Assembly: GCA_017619675.1 (NCBI GenBank)
Contig: JAFZRX010000002.1
Span: 111,835 to 175,834, forward strand
DNA length: 64,000 nucleotides
Direction of reading: 5' to 3'
Source of the DNA: Bacteroidales bacterium
Lineage (GTDB): Bacteria; Bacteroidota; Bacteroidia; Bacteroidales; UBA932
A program made the position numbers and the translations under genes. Of the stretch, positions 26,096-36,026 are shown one piece after another (positions within the stretch are counted from its first letter, which is position 1; each line of letters opens with the position of its first letter). A model generated the notes under the pieces. That model worked only from the letters and a program-made list of their open reading frames with translations. It did not search any database and was not told the DNA's origin.

Positions 26096-26831
26096 ACACA
26101 ATTCTTGGTAGAAATATCATAGTTCCAAATTGATTAATAAAATACTCTTCAATTTTAAAAAGAGAGGGCGCTTCAGCAGTAATAATTGCAGCATCAAGCA
26201 TTCCTCCATCAATTGTTGGGGCAAGGAATAATTGAGGATCGATTAAATCACCATTTATAACTGGATTCACTAACTCTCCATTAATACGCAACTCGTAATG
26301 AAGGTGAGTTGTGTATTTATCCGTAATACCTGACCCAGACCCTCCCATTGTTCCAATCATTTGACCTTCAGTTATTACAGCACCAATAGTAAGCCCTTCA
26401 TGAATACTATTAAGATGCATATAAAATGTAGATACTGTTCCATCCTCTGATGTTATTTGAATCCTATTACCTCCTGAGTTCATATCTCCGGATTCAATTG
26501 ATACTATTCTCGTAATAATACCATCATGAGTTGCAAAAATTGGAGCATCTAAATCTGTATTACCTCCACCGCTAAAATTAATGTCAAGACCTTCATGCCT
26601 TCTAGAGCCACGCAGTTCTCCAAAGTTGTTCTCATGTTTTCTGATATATTCTTTATATTTCTCATTTACTGGCCATCTACGCTTTCCATCAGGATCATAA
26701 TAAGAAACCGGATTTCCATTACAATATGAAATAGGGGAAATACCATAGTGCCTATCAACTAGTGGATCATGGGAGAGCCAGGAGGCGGTTTTAGGGTCAT
26801 ATAGCCTTGCTCCAAAGTCCAGGTAAGGGTT
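26082..26831 (-). pseudogene. Orphan Rhs C-terminal tip with M23 endopeptidase domain (5'-truncated)
   Basis: The open frame runs from AAC at 26831 to the stop at 26082, 249 codons without a usable start; TGA precedes it immediately. It opens with the Rhs core end YLDFGARLYDPKTASWLSHD and later SYCNGNPVSYYDPDGKRR. Then comes an M23 (LytM) domain: GSRRHEGLDINF (HxxxD), APIFATHDGIITRI, STFYMHLNSI and TTHLHYELRI (HxH). All zinc ligands are present, so the tip domain is intact, but the Rhs body and start are missing. The only in-frame ATG (26483) would cut the first zinc ligand. Read as a displaced Rhs-CT toxin cassette, possibly silent until recombined behind an Rhs core. Confidence 0.85.
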
Positions 26832-26887
26832 TCAGCCATCTTGTCGGCTATCCAGCCGGCTCCGATGATTCCTAATTTGATGGTCAT
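26822..26887. repeat. 66-bp direct repeat, copy 2 (truncated oxidoreductase start)
   Basis: Minus-strand copy of the first 22 codons of the oxidoreductase. Its reading frame continues out of frame into Rhs DNA and stops at TAG (26759-26761), giving a chimeric 42-codon ORF. The breakpoint AACCCTTACC is present in the oxidoreductase copy and also fits the Rhs consensus (N)PYLDFGARLYDP, so the joint shows about 10 bp of shared sequence. Confidence 0.92.
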
Positions 26888-26959
26888 TGATCTGTGAGTC
26901 TTTGATTACTGCTTACAATATACAGAAAAAAGTGCTATTTTTATGAAAATATCTGATAA

Positions 26960-27595
26960 ATGGAGACCGCCATTGACAAATATATCCGGGAGCACAGCAC
27001 CGCGCAGGGAGAAGCGCTGGAATGGATAGAGAAGCAGACCAATTTACATACGAACTATCCCCAGATGCTCTCAGGAGCCGTGCAGGGGCGCTTGCTTACA
27101 ATGCTGGTGGAATTGACCGGGGCGCGGGATATCCTTGAAATTGGCACCTTTACGGGCTATTCGGCGGTATGCCTGGCATACGGCCTCCACGGGCAGGGGC
27201 AGGTCCACACCCTTGAGATAAATGACGAACTGGAAGAACTCACCCGCGAGGGATGGCGCCGCGCCGGAGTGGAAGACCTCATTACACTTTACATTGGCGA
27301 TGCGCTGGAAACCCTGAAATCACTCCCCGGCCCCTTTGACCTGGTATATATCGACGCCAACAAGCGCGAATATTGCCAGTACTATGACCTCATATTCGAC
27401 AAGCTCCGTCCCGGCGCGCTGATACTGGTGGACGACGTCTTCCTGGGAGGCAAGGTGCTTGGCCCGGACCCGGCCGTGGACAAACAAACTCAGGGACTTC
27501 TAGCCTTCAATGATAAAATAGCGAAAGACCCCCGCGTGGAAGTTGCGATACTTCCCATACGCGACGGCCTTTCAGTTATCCGTAAGAAGGACTAG
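26960..27595 (+). CDS. Class I SAM-dependent O-methyltransferase
   Basis: 211 residues, PF01596-type (catechol/caffeoyl-CoA OMT family). Motif [21 protein letters not shown], acidic ribose-binding residue in [10 protein letters not shown], metal-site region [19 protein letters not shown] (Asp) and [14 protein letters not shown] (Asp-Asp). Likely a divalent-cation-dependent O-methyltransferase; substrate unknown. Before the Rhs insertion it would have been divergently adjacent to the oxidoreductase gene. Stops of this gene and metG overlap by 4 nt on opposite strands. Confidence 0.9.
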   Translation: METAIDKYIREHSTAQGEALEWIEKQTNLHTNYPQMLSGAVQGRLLTMLVELTGARDILEIGTFTGYSAVCLAYGLHGQGQVHTLEINDELEELTREGWRRAGVEDLITLYIGDALETLKSLPGPFDLVYIDANKREYCQYYDLIFDKLRPGALILVDDVFLGGKVLGPDPAVDKQTQGLLAFNDKIAKDPRVEVAILPIRDGLSVIRKKD

Positions 27596-29640
27596 CCTAC
27601 CTGCGATCCGTTATTTACAACTTCCTGCGGCGTGATGAAACGCATCTTGCCGTCTTTCTGGGCGGCCATCAGGATCATTCCCTTTGACTCTATGCCCTTG
27701 ATCATCCTTGGCTTGAGGTTGGCCAGGATGCATATCTGCTTCCCTACCATATCCTCAGGAGAATAGTACTGGGCGATGCCCGATACTATGGTCCTCTTGT
27801 CAATGCCCGTATCTATGGTAAGTTTGAGAAGCTTGTCCGTCTTTGGAACCTTCTCCGCCTCCAGCACCGTGGCGGTGCGGATGTCCATTGCCTGGAACTG
27901 CTCGAAGGTGATTTCCTCCTTCTGGGGCTCCACCGGCGCGGCGGCGGCTTCAGCTGCCAGATGCTCCGCCTTGGCGGCGGCGAGCTTGGCCAGCTGCGCC
28001 TCTATCTGGTCGTCCTCCACCTTGGTGAAAAGCAGTTCTGCAGCACCAATCTGGTGTCCCTCCTCCAACAGGCCCATCTGGCCTATGCTGTCCCATGAAG
28101 GATTGCAGTCAAGCATCTTCTTGAGGCGGGCGCACGCGAACGGAGTGAACGGCTCGAACGCCACGCTCAGGTGGGCGCAGAGTTGCAGGGAGACGTTCAG
28201 GATGGTGGCGGTGCGCGCCATATCCTCCTTAGCCACCTTCCAGGGCTCCGTATCGGATATATACTTGTTGCCCACGCGGGCAATTCCCATGGCGTCCTTG
28301 AGGGCCTCGCGGAAGTGGTAGTTCTCAATGTTCTTCTCCAACGAAGCCTTCAGTGCAGGTATCTCAGCAAGAGCGGCTTTGTCAACTTCCTGAAGTTCTC
28401 CAAAGGCCGGGACCTTTCCACCGAAGTATTTATGTGTCAGCACGATAGCCCTATTCACAAAATTGCCGAACACGGCCACCAACTCGGAATTGTTGCGGGT
28501 CTGGAAGTCCTTCCAGCTGAAATCGTTGTCCTTTGTCTCCGGTGCGTTTGCGGTGAGCACGTAGCGCAGGGCGTCTTCCTTGCCCGGGAAGTCCTTCACA
28601 TATTCGTGAGCCCATACGGCCCAATTGCGTGAAGTGGAAATCTTGTCCCCTTCAAGGTTCAGGAACTCGTTGGCGGGCACGTTCTCAGGCAGGATGAAAC
28701 CGTCTCCGTATGCCTTGAGCATTGAAGGGAATACGATGCAATGGAAAACGATATTATCCTTACCTATGAAGTGCACCAGCTTGGTGTCCGGGCTCTTCCA
28801 CCATTTCTCCCAGCTGTCCGGCAGGAGTTCCTTGGTGTTGGAGATATAGCCGATGGGTGCGTCGAACCAAACGTAAAGTACTTTGCCCTCCGCTCCCTCC
28901 ACCGGGACGGGAACGCCCCAGTCCAGGTCGCGTGTCACGGCGCGCGGCTGCAAGCCGGAATCCAGCCAACTCTTCACCTGTCCGTAAACGTTGGTGCGCC
29001 ACTCCTTGTGTCCTTCCAGAATCCACTCACGGAGCCACTGCTCGTCGCGGTCAAGCGGAAGATACCAGTGGGTTGTCTTCTTCTTTATGGGCTCGGCGCC
29101 GCTCAATTTTGACTTGGGGTTGATCAGTTCCTCCGGAGAAAGCGTGGAGCCGCATTTCTCGCACTGGTCGCCGTAGGCTCCCTCGGAGCCGCAGCGCGGG
29201 CAGGTGCCCACTATGTAGCGGTCTGCGAGGAAGGTCTTGGCCTCAGGGTCGTAGTACTGCTCGCTCTCGCGGGTGATGAACACGCCCTTGTCATAGAGCC
29301 TCTTGAAGAATTCAGACGCAGTTTCAGCGTGAATCTTGGAGGAGGTCCTTCCATACACGTCAAAGTTGATTCCAAGGGCCTTGAAACTCTCGTTTATGAT
29401 GTTGTGGTACTTGTCCACTATATCCTGTGGCGAGCAGCCAAGCTGACGGGCCTTGATGGTGATAGGCACACCGTGCTCGTCGCTGCCGCATACGTACAGC
29501 ACCTCGTTTCCGCGAAGGCGGAGATATCGAACATAGATGTCTGCAGGCACATACACTCCTGCAAGGTGTCCAATGTGGACGGGGCCGTTCGCGTAAGGAA
29601 GGGCACAGGTAACAAGCGTTCTCTTGAAGTTTTTATCCAT
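27592..29640 (-). CDS. metG: Methionyl-tRNA synthetase
   Basis: 682 residues. HIGH motif [14 protein letters not shown], zinc knuckle [19 protein letters not shown] (four Cys), KMSKS-equivalent [13 protein letters not shown], anticodon-binding helix bundle, then an Ala/Lys linker and a C-terminal EMAPII/Trbp111-like tRNA-binding domain (about 575-682, [20 protein letters not shown]). The fused tRNA-binding domain promotes dimerisation. Last gene of the run starting at the IMPACT protein; 3 nt after dnaG. Confidence 0.97.
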   Translation of the reverse strand: MDKNFKRTLVTCALPYANGPVHIGHLAGVYVPADIYVRYLRLRGNEVLYVCGSDEHGVPITIKARQLGCSPQDIVDKYHNIINESFKALGINFDVYGRTSSKIHAETASEFFKRLYDKGVFITRESEQYYDPEAKTFLADRYIVGTCPRCGSEGAYGDQCEKCGSTLSPEELINPKSKLSGAEPIKKKTTHWYLPLDRDEQWLREWILEGHKEWRTNVYGQVKSWLDSGLQPRAVTRDLDWGVPVPVEGAEGKVLYVWFDAPIGYISNTKELLPDSWEKWWKSPDTKLVHFIGKDNIVFHCIVFPSMLKAYGDGFILPENVPANEFLNLEGDKISTSRNWAVWAHEYVKDFPGKEDALRYVLTANAPETKDNDFSWKDFQTRNNSELVAVFGNFVNRAIVLTHKYFGGKVPAFGELQEVDKAALAEIPALKASLEKNIENYHFREALKDAMGIARVGNKYISDTEPWKVAKEDMARTATILNVSLQLCAHLSVAFEPFTPFACARLKKMLDCNPSWDSIGQMGLLEEGHQIGAAELLFTKVEDDQIEAQLAKLAAAKAEHLAAEAAAAPVEPQKEEITFEQFQAMDIRTATVLEAEKVPKTDKLLKLTIDTGIDKRTIVSGIAQYYSPEDMVGKQICILANLKPRMIKGIESKGMILMAAQKDGKMRFITPQEVVNNGSQVG

Positions 29641-29643
29641 ATG

Positions 29644-31641
29644 TTATTTCATTTCATTTTGGACCCTTTTCTGGGCGGCCTGCAATTTAAGAATTTCTGT
29701 TAGAATATTGTCCTGGGACTGGCTGTCAGCGTCCGCAAGTTGTGCCTTAAGGTCAGAAATCCGGCTTTCTATCTTGCGCTCCATATAGGTAAGGATGGTC
29801 TGCGGCACGAACTTGACCAGCCATGAAGCGCGGGTTGTAAGGGCGTTGCGGAAGTCCTTTACCGTCAACTGATACCTCTCCAGTGACAGCTGGGACACCA
29901 CGAACGTGATCTCCGGGTCAGGGGAACTGAGCAGCGTGCGCAGGATGTCGTTCTGGCTGTGGCCCTCGAAGTAGCAGTCCATGTAGGCCTGGTATATCTT
30001 GTCGTAGGCGGGATTAATCAGGGCACCGCCGTCCGCGGACAGCGAGGCGTCAATGAACTCCGCCACCGTGGCCTTGTCCTCTTCCGATCCGGAATAGTAC
30101 TTGGAGTCGCTGGAGAACTCCAGCGTGTCGTGGCCGTACTGCAGCAGGAAGGAAAGCAGTTCCCTTTCCGACGGGGCCACCAGCTTGTTCACCTCCAGCG
30201 AGTCCATTGTGATCTGCACGGGGCTGCGCTCCGGAGCGTATCCGCCAGGATACTCCTCCGGGAGCGGAGGCAGCGCGGCGGCCCTGCGCCTTTCCTGGCG
30301 CTCCTGCTCCTTGCGCTCGTCGGTGATCATCTTGCGGCGCGTTGAACTGATCCTGCTGAAAAGGATACTCTGCTCTATGCCGAAGCGGTCCGACACTGCC
30401 TGCACGTAAACCGAACGCTTCACCGCGTCCGAAATGTTGGCTATGGTGTCAGCGATCTCGTTGATCAGGTTGGCCTTGCGGATGATGTCCGTGCCGGCCT
30501 CCTTCATTAGCAGTTCCGCCTTGAAGTTGATGAAGTCCTGCTCGTGCGTGCCTATGAACTCCTGCACCTCCGCAAGGCTGTGCTTGCGGGCGTAGGAGTC
30601 GGGGTCATCGCCGTCCGGGATGAGCACTATCCTCACGTTCAGGCCCTCCTTGAGCACCATGTCTATACCCCTGAGGGCGGCGTGGATGCCTGCGGAGTCA
30701 CCGTCATACATTATGGTTATGTTGTCGGTGAACTTCTTGATGAGGCGCACCTGCTCTTCTGTGAGCGAAGTGCCGCTGGAAGCCACCGTATTGACTATTC
30801 CCAGCTGATGCATGGACAGCACGTCAAGGTATCCCTCCACCAGGTAGCACTTGTTCTGGCGGGATATCTCGCTCTTTGCGTGATATATTCCGTAAAGGCT
30901 CTGGCGCTTGATGTAAATCTCCGATTCCTGGGAGTTTACGTACTTGCCAATGTTAAGGTCCTTGTAGTCCGAGCGCAGGGTCCTGCAGCCGAAGGCTATA
31001 ACCCTTCCGCTCACTGAATATATCGGGAATACTATGCGGTCGTAGAAGCGGTCGCTCAGGGAGCCGTCGTCCCTGCGGTTGCAGAGACCCGTCTCAACAA
31101 GGTATTCGGCCTTGTAGCCGGCCTCCGAAGCGGCGTCCACCAGGGCGTGCCGCGAGGTTGGCGCCCAGCCAAGGCCGTATTTCTCTATCGTGGAATCTTC
31201 CAGGCCGCGGCTCTTGAAATATGCGAGTCCCACGTTGCGGCCCTCTGGCGTCTCCCTCAGGCGGGAGACAAAGAATTTCTGTGCGAACTCGGACACCAGC
31301 ATCAGGCTCTCCCTGCGCTGATGGCGCTCGCGGTCCTCGTCCGTCTCCTCCTTCTCCTGTACCTCGATGTTGTACTTGCGGGCGATGTATTTCAAGGCTT
31401 CCACGTAAGTGCAGTGCTCGTGCTCCATGACAAAGCCCACGGCCGTGCCTGACTTGCCGCAGCCGAAGCATTTGAAAATGCCCTTCGAAGGGGAAACGTA
31501 AAAGGAAGGGGTCTTCTCGTTATGGAAAGGGCAGCAGGCCACGTAATTGGCCCCGCGCCTCTTGAGCGACACGAAATCGCTCACGACGTCCACTATCTGG
31601 GCGGTGTCCAGAATCAAACTTACTGTCTCCTGGGGAATCAT
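29644..31641 (-). CDS. dnaG: DNA primase
   Basis: 665 residues. N-terminal CHC2 zinc domain CPFHNEKTPSFYVSPSKG followed by KCFGCGKSG; RNA-polymerase core with TOPRIM motifs KCYLVEGYLDVLSMHQLG and IMYDGDSAGIHAALRG; C-terminal helicase-binding region. A Pro/Arg/Glu-rich linker lies near 455-480. Synthesises RNA primers at the replication fork with DnaB. Between recQ and metG, 3-nt gaps on both sides. Confidence 0.97.
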   Translation of the reverse strand: MIPQETVSLILDTAQIVDVVSDFVSLKRRGANYVACCPFHNEKTPSFYVSPSKGIFKCFGCGKSGTAVGFVMEHEHCTYVEALKYIARKYNIEVQEKEETDEDRERHQRRESLMLVSEFAQKFFVSRLRETPEGRNVGLAYFKSRGLEDSTIEKYGLGWAPTSRHALVDAASEAGYKAEYLVETGLCNRRDDGSLSDRFYDRIVFPIYSVSGRVIAFGCRTLRSDYKDLNIGKYVNSQESEIYIKRQSLYGIYHAKSEISRQNKCYLVEGYLDVLSMHQLGIVNTVASSGTSLTEEQVRLIKKFTDNITIMYDGDSAGIHAALRGIDMVLKEGLNVRIVLIPDGDDPDSYARKHSLAEVQEFIGTHEQDFINFKAELLMKEAGTDIIRKANLINEIADTIANISDAVKRSVYVQAVSDRFGIEQSILFSRISSTRRKMITDERKEQERQERRRAAALPPLPEEYPGGYAPERSPVQITMDSLEVNKLVAPSERELLSFLLQYGHDTLEFSSDSKYYSGSEEDKATVAEFIDASLSADGGALINPAYDKIYQAYMDCYFEGHSQNDILRTLLSSPDPEITFVVSQLSLERYQLTVKDFRNALTTRASWLVKFVPQTILTYMERKIESRISDLKAQLADADSQSQDNILTEILKLQAAQKRVQNEMK

Positions 31642-31644
31642 ACG

Positions 31645-33852
31645 TCAGGACGCTATTTCGCACAGGAACTTGATCCTGGCAAGTCTGATCTCCATCTCCT
31701 CGTAATCCGGCTCAAGGGCGTCAAGCGCCTCCTGCAGTGAATCTGACGTGGCTTCCTCCTTGAAATAGTCAAGTATTTCCTCCACCACGTCGTCATCCAC
31801 TTCCTGGCGTATGTAATAGTCCAGGTTCAACTTGGTCCCGGTTGCCACAATGGCCTCTATCTCGGACATCAGTTCGTCCATCTCAAGCCCGCGGGTTTCC
31901 GCTATGTCTTCAAGCGGAAGCTGGCGGTCCACGCTCCTTATGATGTAAACCTTGTTCTCAGACTTGCTGGGAGAGGATTTCATCACAAAGTCGTCCGGAC
32001 GGGTGATGTCGTTCTCCTCCACGTATTTCTTGATGAGTGCTATGAACTCGGCGCCAAACTTGCGCGCCTTGCCGTCTCCCACTCCCTGGCAGTTCTTGAG
32101 CTCTTCATAGGTGATGGGATACAAGATGGACATGTCTTCGAGGGCGGGATCTCCGAAGATGATCCACGGCTGCAGCTTGAGCCTGCGGCCCATGTCCTTG
32201 CGGAGGTCCTTGAGCATGGAGAGAAGCGTCAGGTCCCCACCTCCGCCGCCGGCCTTGAGCGAGGCGGCTGCGCCGTCGTCATCGTCGTCGTCGTCGGAGA
32301 CGCCGTCAGGGAAGATGCGGTCCTCGACCAGCTGCAGGGCGGTTGGATGCTCGTAGAACTCCTTGCCCTTGTCCGTGACTGAGATAAGGCCGTATGTCTC
32401 TATGCCCTTGTCCAGAAGATGAAGGATGAGACCCTGATGGATGACCGTGCACCAGAATTTCTCCGTATGGTCCGTACCGCTTCCAAAGAGCGGCAACTGG
32501 TCATGGTGGTATGAGGTGATGGCTGCGTTCTGCTTACCCGTGAGGATGTTTGCCAGGTGCTCCATCTTGAAGTTCTCCGGCAGGGACTGGATCAGTTCTA
32601 TTACCCTGCACATCTCCTTGCGGCCGTCGAAGGTAGGCTTTGGATTGAGGCAGTTGTCGCAGCTGCCGCAGTTGTCCTGCGGATATTCCTCGCCAAAATA
32701 GTGCAGCAGCAACTTGCGGCGGCACTGGCTGGATTCCGCATAGGCAACGACCTCTGAAAGCAGCTGCCTGCCAATCTCCTGCTCCGACACGGGCTTGCCT
32801 TGCATGAACTTCTCCAGTTTCTGGATATCCTTGTAACTGTAGTAGGTTATGCACTGGCCTTCCTTGCCGTCGCGCCCCGCGCGGCCGGTCTCCTGATAGT
32901 AGCTCTCTATGCTCTTTGGGATGTCATAGTGGATAACGAACCGTACGTCCGGCTTGTCGATTCCCATTCCAAAGGCTATGGTGGCCACGATCACGTCTAT
33001 CTCCTCCATCAGGAACAGGTCCTGGTTTTCCGTACGGGTCTTGGCGTCAAGTCCCGCGTGGTACGGCCTGGCCTTTATGCCGTTGATATTCAGCAACTGG
33101 GCCATCTCCTCCACCTTCTTGCGGCTCAGGCAGTAGATGATGCCTGACTTGCCGGGATTCTGGCGTATGAACCTTATGATGTCCTTTTCCGGCTCCACCT
33201 TCTCGCGTACCTCGTAATAGAGGTTGGGGCGGTTGAAGGAAGACTTGAAGATAGCGGCGTTGGGGATTCCCAGGTTCTTGAGGATGTCGCTCTGCACCTT
33301 TAGGGTTGCCGTGGCCGTAAGCGCTATTATTGGCGCGCGGCCAATCTCATCCACTATGGAGCGGATGCGGCGGTATTCCGGGCGGAAGTCATGGCCCCAC
33401 TCGGAGATACAGTGGGCCTCGTCCACTGCGTAGAACGAGACCTTTATCTCCTTGAGCAGGGTGATGTTGTCCGCCTTTGTAAGTGACTCCGGAGCCACGT
33501 AGAGCAACTTGGTGCGGCCGGAGAGCAGGTCCTCGCGGACATCCGCTATCTGCTGCCTGGAAAGGGAGGAATTGAGGAAATGCGCTATGCACTCGCTGCC
33601 CGCCTCAAAGCCGCGTATCGCATCCACCTGATTCTTCATCAGGGCGATAAGCGGCGATATCACAATGGCCGTTCCCTCCATGAGGAGCGCAGGAAGCTGG
33701 TAGCAGAGGGACTTTCCGCCACCCGTGGGCATGAGGACGAACGCATCGCCCCCCGCCACCAGGTGAGAGATGATCCTCTCCTGGTCTCCCTTGAAGGTGT
33801 CATAGCCGAAGAATTCCTTCAGCTTGGCACGAACGGCCAATGAGTCAGGCAT
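31645..33852 (-). CDS. recQ: ATP-dependent DNA helicase RecQ
   Basis: 735 residues. Walker A LMPTGGGKSLCYQLPAL, DEAH box AVDEAHCISEWGHDFRPEY, motif VI YQETGRAGRDGKEGQCI, RQC zinc cluster CRRKLLLHYFGEE with CGSCDNC, winged-helix region, HRDC domain (about 540-620) and an extra C-terminal helical part of about 100 residues. An acidic run SDDDDDDDG (about 520-528) separates RQC and HRDC. 3'-5' helicase for recombination and fork repair. Confidence 0.96.
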   Translation of the reverse strand: MPDSLAVRAKLKEFFGYDTFKGDQERIISHLVAGGDAFVLMPTGGGKSLCYQLPALLMEGTAIVISPLIALMKNQVDAIRGFEAGSECIAHFLNSSLSRQQIADVREDLLSGRTKLLYVAPESLTKADNITLLKEIKVSFYAVDEAHCISEWGHDFRPEYRRIRSIVDEIGRAPIIALTATATLKVQSDILKNLGIPNAAIFKSSFNRPNLYYEVREKVEPEKDIIRFIRQNPGKSGIIYCLSRKKVEEMAQLLNINGIKARPYHAGLDAKTRTENQDLFLMEEIDVIVATIAFGMGIDKPDVRFVIHYDIPKSIESYYQETGRAGRDGKEGQCITYYSYKDIQKLEKFMQGKPVSEQEIGRQLLSEVVAYAESSQCRRKLLLHYFGEEYPQDNCGSCDNCLNPKPTFDGRKEMCRVIELIQSLPENFKMEHLANILTGKQNAAITSYHHDQLPLFGSGTDHTEKFWCTVIHQGLILHLLDKGIETYGLISVTDKGKEFYEHPTALQLVEDRIFPDGVSDDDDDDDGAAASLKAGGGGGDLTLLSMLKDLRKDMGRRLKLQPWIIFGDPALEDMSILYPITYEELKNCQGVGDGKARKFGAEFIALIKKYVEENDITRPDDFVMKSSPSKSENKVYIIRSVDRQLPLEDIAETRGLEMDELMSEIEAIVATGTKLNLDYYIRQEVDDDVVEEILDYFKEEATSDSLQEALDALEPDYEEMEIRLARIKFLCEIAS

Positions 33853-33855
33853 AGT

Positions 33856-35097
33856 TTAATCCAGTTTGTGTATTGCAAGTCCGGAGCGCAGTTTAGGCTC
33901 GAACCATGTGGTCTTTGGCGGCATAATCTTGCCGCTGTCCGCTATTGCGATAAGCTGCTCCATGGAAACGGGATACAGGGCGAAGGCAACTTCCATCTCA
34001 CCGCTGTCCACCCTGCGGCAGAGCTCTCCAAGCCCCCTGATTCCGCCCACGAAGTCAATCCTGCTGTCTGTGCGCAGGTCCTTTATTCCAAGTATCTTGT
34101 CCAATACCAGGTTGGAAAGTATGGTCACGTCCAGGACTCCGATAGGGTCCGTGTCGTCGTAACGGCCGGGCTTTGCGGTAAATGAATACCACTGGCCGTC
34201 AAGATACAGGGAGAAATTGTGCAGGGCCTTTGGATGGTATATTTCCTTTCCGGCAGGCTCCACTACAAAGTCTTCCGACAGTTTTGCAAGGAAAGCCTCC
34301 TTGCTGAGTCCGTTCAGGTCCTTGACCACGCGGTTGTAGTCAATGATCTTGAGCTGGGTCTCAGGGAAGCACACGGCCATGAAGAAGTTGTATTCCTCAT
34401 CTCCGGTATGCGCCGGATTCTGGGACCTCTTCTCCGCTCCGACGCGTGCGGCCGCGGCTGTACGGTGGTGACCGTCAGCCACGTAGAACGCGTCCACGCG
34501 GGTGGTGAATATCTCCGTGATACGGGATACGGTGGCGTCATTGTCAATCACCCAGAATTCGTGGATGAAGCCGTTCTCGTCCGTGAAGCGGCACTCGGAG
34601 GCGCCCTTGACGGTGTCACTGACTATCTGCCACAGTTCAGCATCGTCCCTGTATGCGAAGAACACGGGCTCTATGTTGGCGTTCTGGATGCGGATGTGCA
34701 CCATCCTGTCGTCCTCCTTCTTCTTGAGGGTGAGCTCGTGCTTCTTGATCTTTCCGGAAGTGTAGTCGTCAGTGTGGGCGCAGAGGACAAGGCCGTACTG
34801 GGTGCGGCTGCCCATTGTCTGCGCGTACACGTAGTAGCACTCCTTGGGGTCCTGCACCAGCCAGCCCCTCTCCTGCCACAGCTTGAAGTTTTCCACGGCC
34901 TTGGCGTACACCCTTGGGTCGTTCTCCTCAAGGATGGGGTCGAAGTCGATTTCCGGCTTGGTTATGTGGAGCAGGGATTTCTCCCCCGCCATCCTGAACG
35001 CCTCCTGTGAATTGAGGACGTCGTAAGGCGGGGAAGCAATCTCCTCCGTAAGGGACTTTGCGGGCCTTATGGCCGCGAATGGTTTTACTCTGACCAT
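33856..35097 (-). CDS. DUF1015 family protein
   Basis: 413 residues. Conserved pieces are VRVKPFAAIRPAKSL and ASPPYDVLNSQEA at the N-terminus and FYVADGHHRTAAAARVG in the middle, a ParB/Srx-like DGHHR core, plus PKTTWFEPKLRSGLAIHKLD at the end. Part of the widely conserved serC-serA-DUF1015 cluster of Bacteroidota and clostridia; the link to serine metabolism is by neighbourhood. The DGHHR motif resembles that of ADP-dependent free-serine kinases, so a serine-related kinase role is possible but unproven here. Confidence 0.88.
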   Translation of the reverse strand: MVRVKPFAAIRPAKSLTEEIASPPYDVLNSQEAFRMAGEKSLLHITKPEIDFDPILEENDPRVYAKAVENFKLWQERGWLVQDPKECYYVYAQTMGSRTQYGLVLCAHTDDYTSGKIKKHELTLKKKEDDRMVHIRIQNANIEPVFFAYRDDAELWQIVSDTVKGASECRFTDENGFIHEFWVIDNDATVSRITEIFTTRVDAFYVADGHHRTAAAARVGAEKRSQNPAHTGDEEYNFFMAVCFPETQLKIIDYNRVVKDLNGLSKEAFLAKLSEDFVVEPAGKEIYHPKALHNFSLYLDGQWYSFTAKPGRYDDTDPIGVLDVTILSNLVLDKILGIKDLRTDSRIDFVGGIRGLGELCRRVDSGEMEVAFALYPVSMEQLIAIADSGKIMPPKTTWFEPKLRSGLAIHKLD

Positions 35098-35102
35098 CAG
35101 TC

Positions 35103-36026
35103 CTAGAATTTGTTTACCTGGAAACGGGTGTTTCCGGTTGCAAAGAAATCAACGATCTGGTTGGCGGCTGCAAGGCCTGCGTTCATGTTGGCCTCCGCGG
35201 TCTGGGCACCCATCTTCTTGGGGGTTGCGAATACCCTTGCGCCAAACTTCTCCTTGAGTTCAGCAAGGTTGTCGGGAGCGACGTCTGTGGCGTACTTGAG
35301 GTCTGCACGGTCCTCCAGGGCCTTTGCGAGGCCGGCCTCGTCAATGACTTCCTTGCGGGCTGTGTTCACCAGGACTCCGCCCTTTGGCATCTTGGTTATG
35401 AGGTCATAACCGATTGACTTCACCGTCTGAGGGGTGGCGGGGATATGGATGGACACGTAGTTGCTCTTTGAATAAAGCTCATCGAGGTTGATGACAGGCT
35501 CGGCACCGCCTTCCACAATCTTCTCTACGGGAAGGAAAGGATCTATGGCCTTGACCTTCATGCCAAGGGCTGCCGCCTTCTGTCCAACCAGGCGTCCTAC
35601 GTTTCCGAATGCCTGGATACCTACGGTCTTGCCCTGGAGTTCGGATCCGGTAGAAGGAGTGAACTGTGTACGGGCCATATAGATCATCATTCCAAGTGCC
35701 AGCTCTGCAACTGCGTTGGCATTCTGGCCCGGGGTGTTCATTACCACGATCCTTGCGGCTGATGCGGCCTCAAGGTCAACGTTGTCATAACCCGCACCCG
35801 CCCTTACTACTATCTTGAGCTTGGGGGCCGCGTTGATGACCTCTTCCGTAACTTTGTCAGAACGGATGATGATTGCGTCCACGTCCGCAACGGCGGCTAC
35901 GAAGTCTGCCTGGGCGGCATAGTTTTCAAGCACCTCAACCTGATGTCCGGCACCGGTGAGGATATCTTTGATTCCCTTTACCGCTGCTGCGGAGAAAGGT
36001 TTCTGGGTTGCTACTAATACTTTCAT
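35103..36026 (-). CDS. serA: D-3-phosphoglycerate dehydrogenase (short form)
   Basis: 307 residues with no ACT domain. D-isomer 2-hydroxyacid dehydrogenase fold: substrate region [40 protein letters not shown], Rossmann segment [37 protein letters not shown] and a C-terminal His region. The nucleotide loop reads GIQAFGNVG where GxxGxGxxG-like Gly is common. First step of serine synthesis. Lack of the ACT domain predicts no classical serine feedback. It overlaps serC by 4 nt. Confidence 0.92.
   Translation of the reverse strand: MKVLVATQKPFSAAAVKGIKDILTGAGHQVEVLENYAAQADFVAAVADVDAIIIRSDKVTEEVINAAPKLKIVVRAGAGYDNVDLEAASAARIVVMNTPGQNANAVAELALGMMIYMARTQFTPSTGSELQGKTVGIQAFGNVGRLVGQKAAALGMKVKAIDPFLPVEKIVEGGAEPVINLDELYSKSNYVSIHIPATPQTVKSIGYDLITKMPKGGVLVNTARKEVIDEAGLAKALEDRADLKYATDVAPDNLAELKEKFGARVFATPKKMGAQTAEANMNAGLAAANQIVDFFATGNTRFQVNKF

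Noticed and set aside
32274-32304. GTC-rich triplet repeat in recQ
   Set aside because: It simply encodes an Asp run in a linker between domains; not a separate element.
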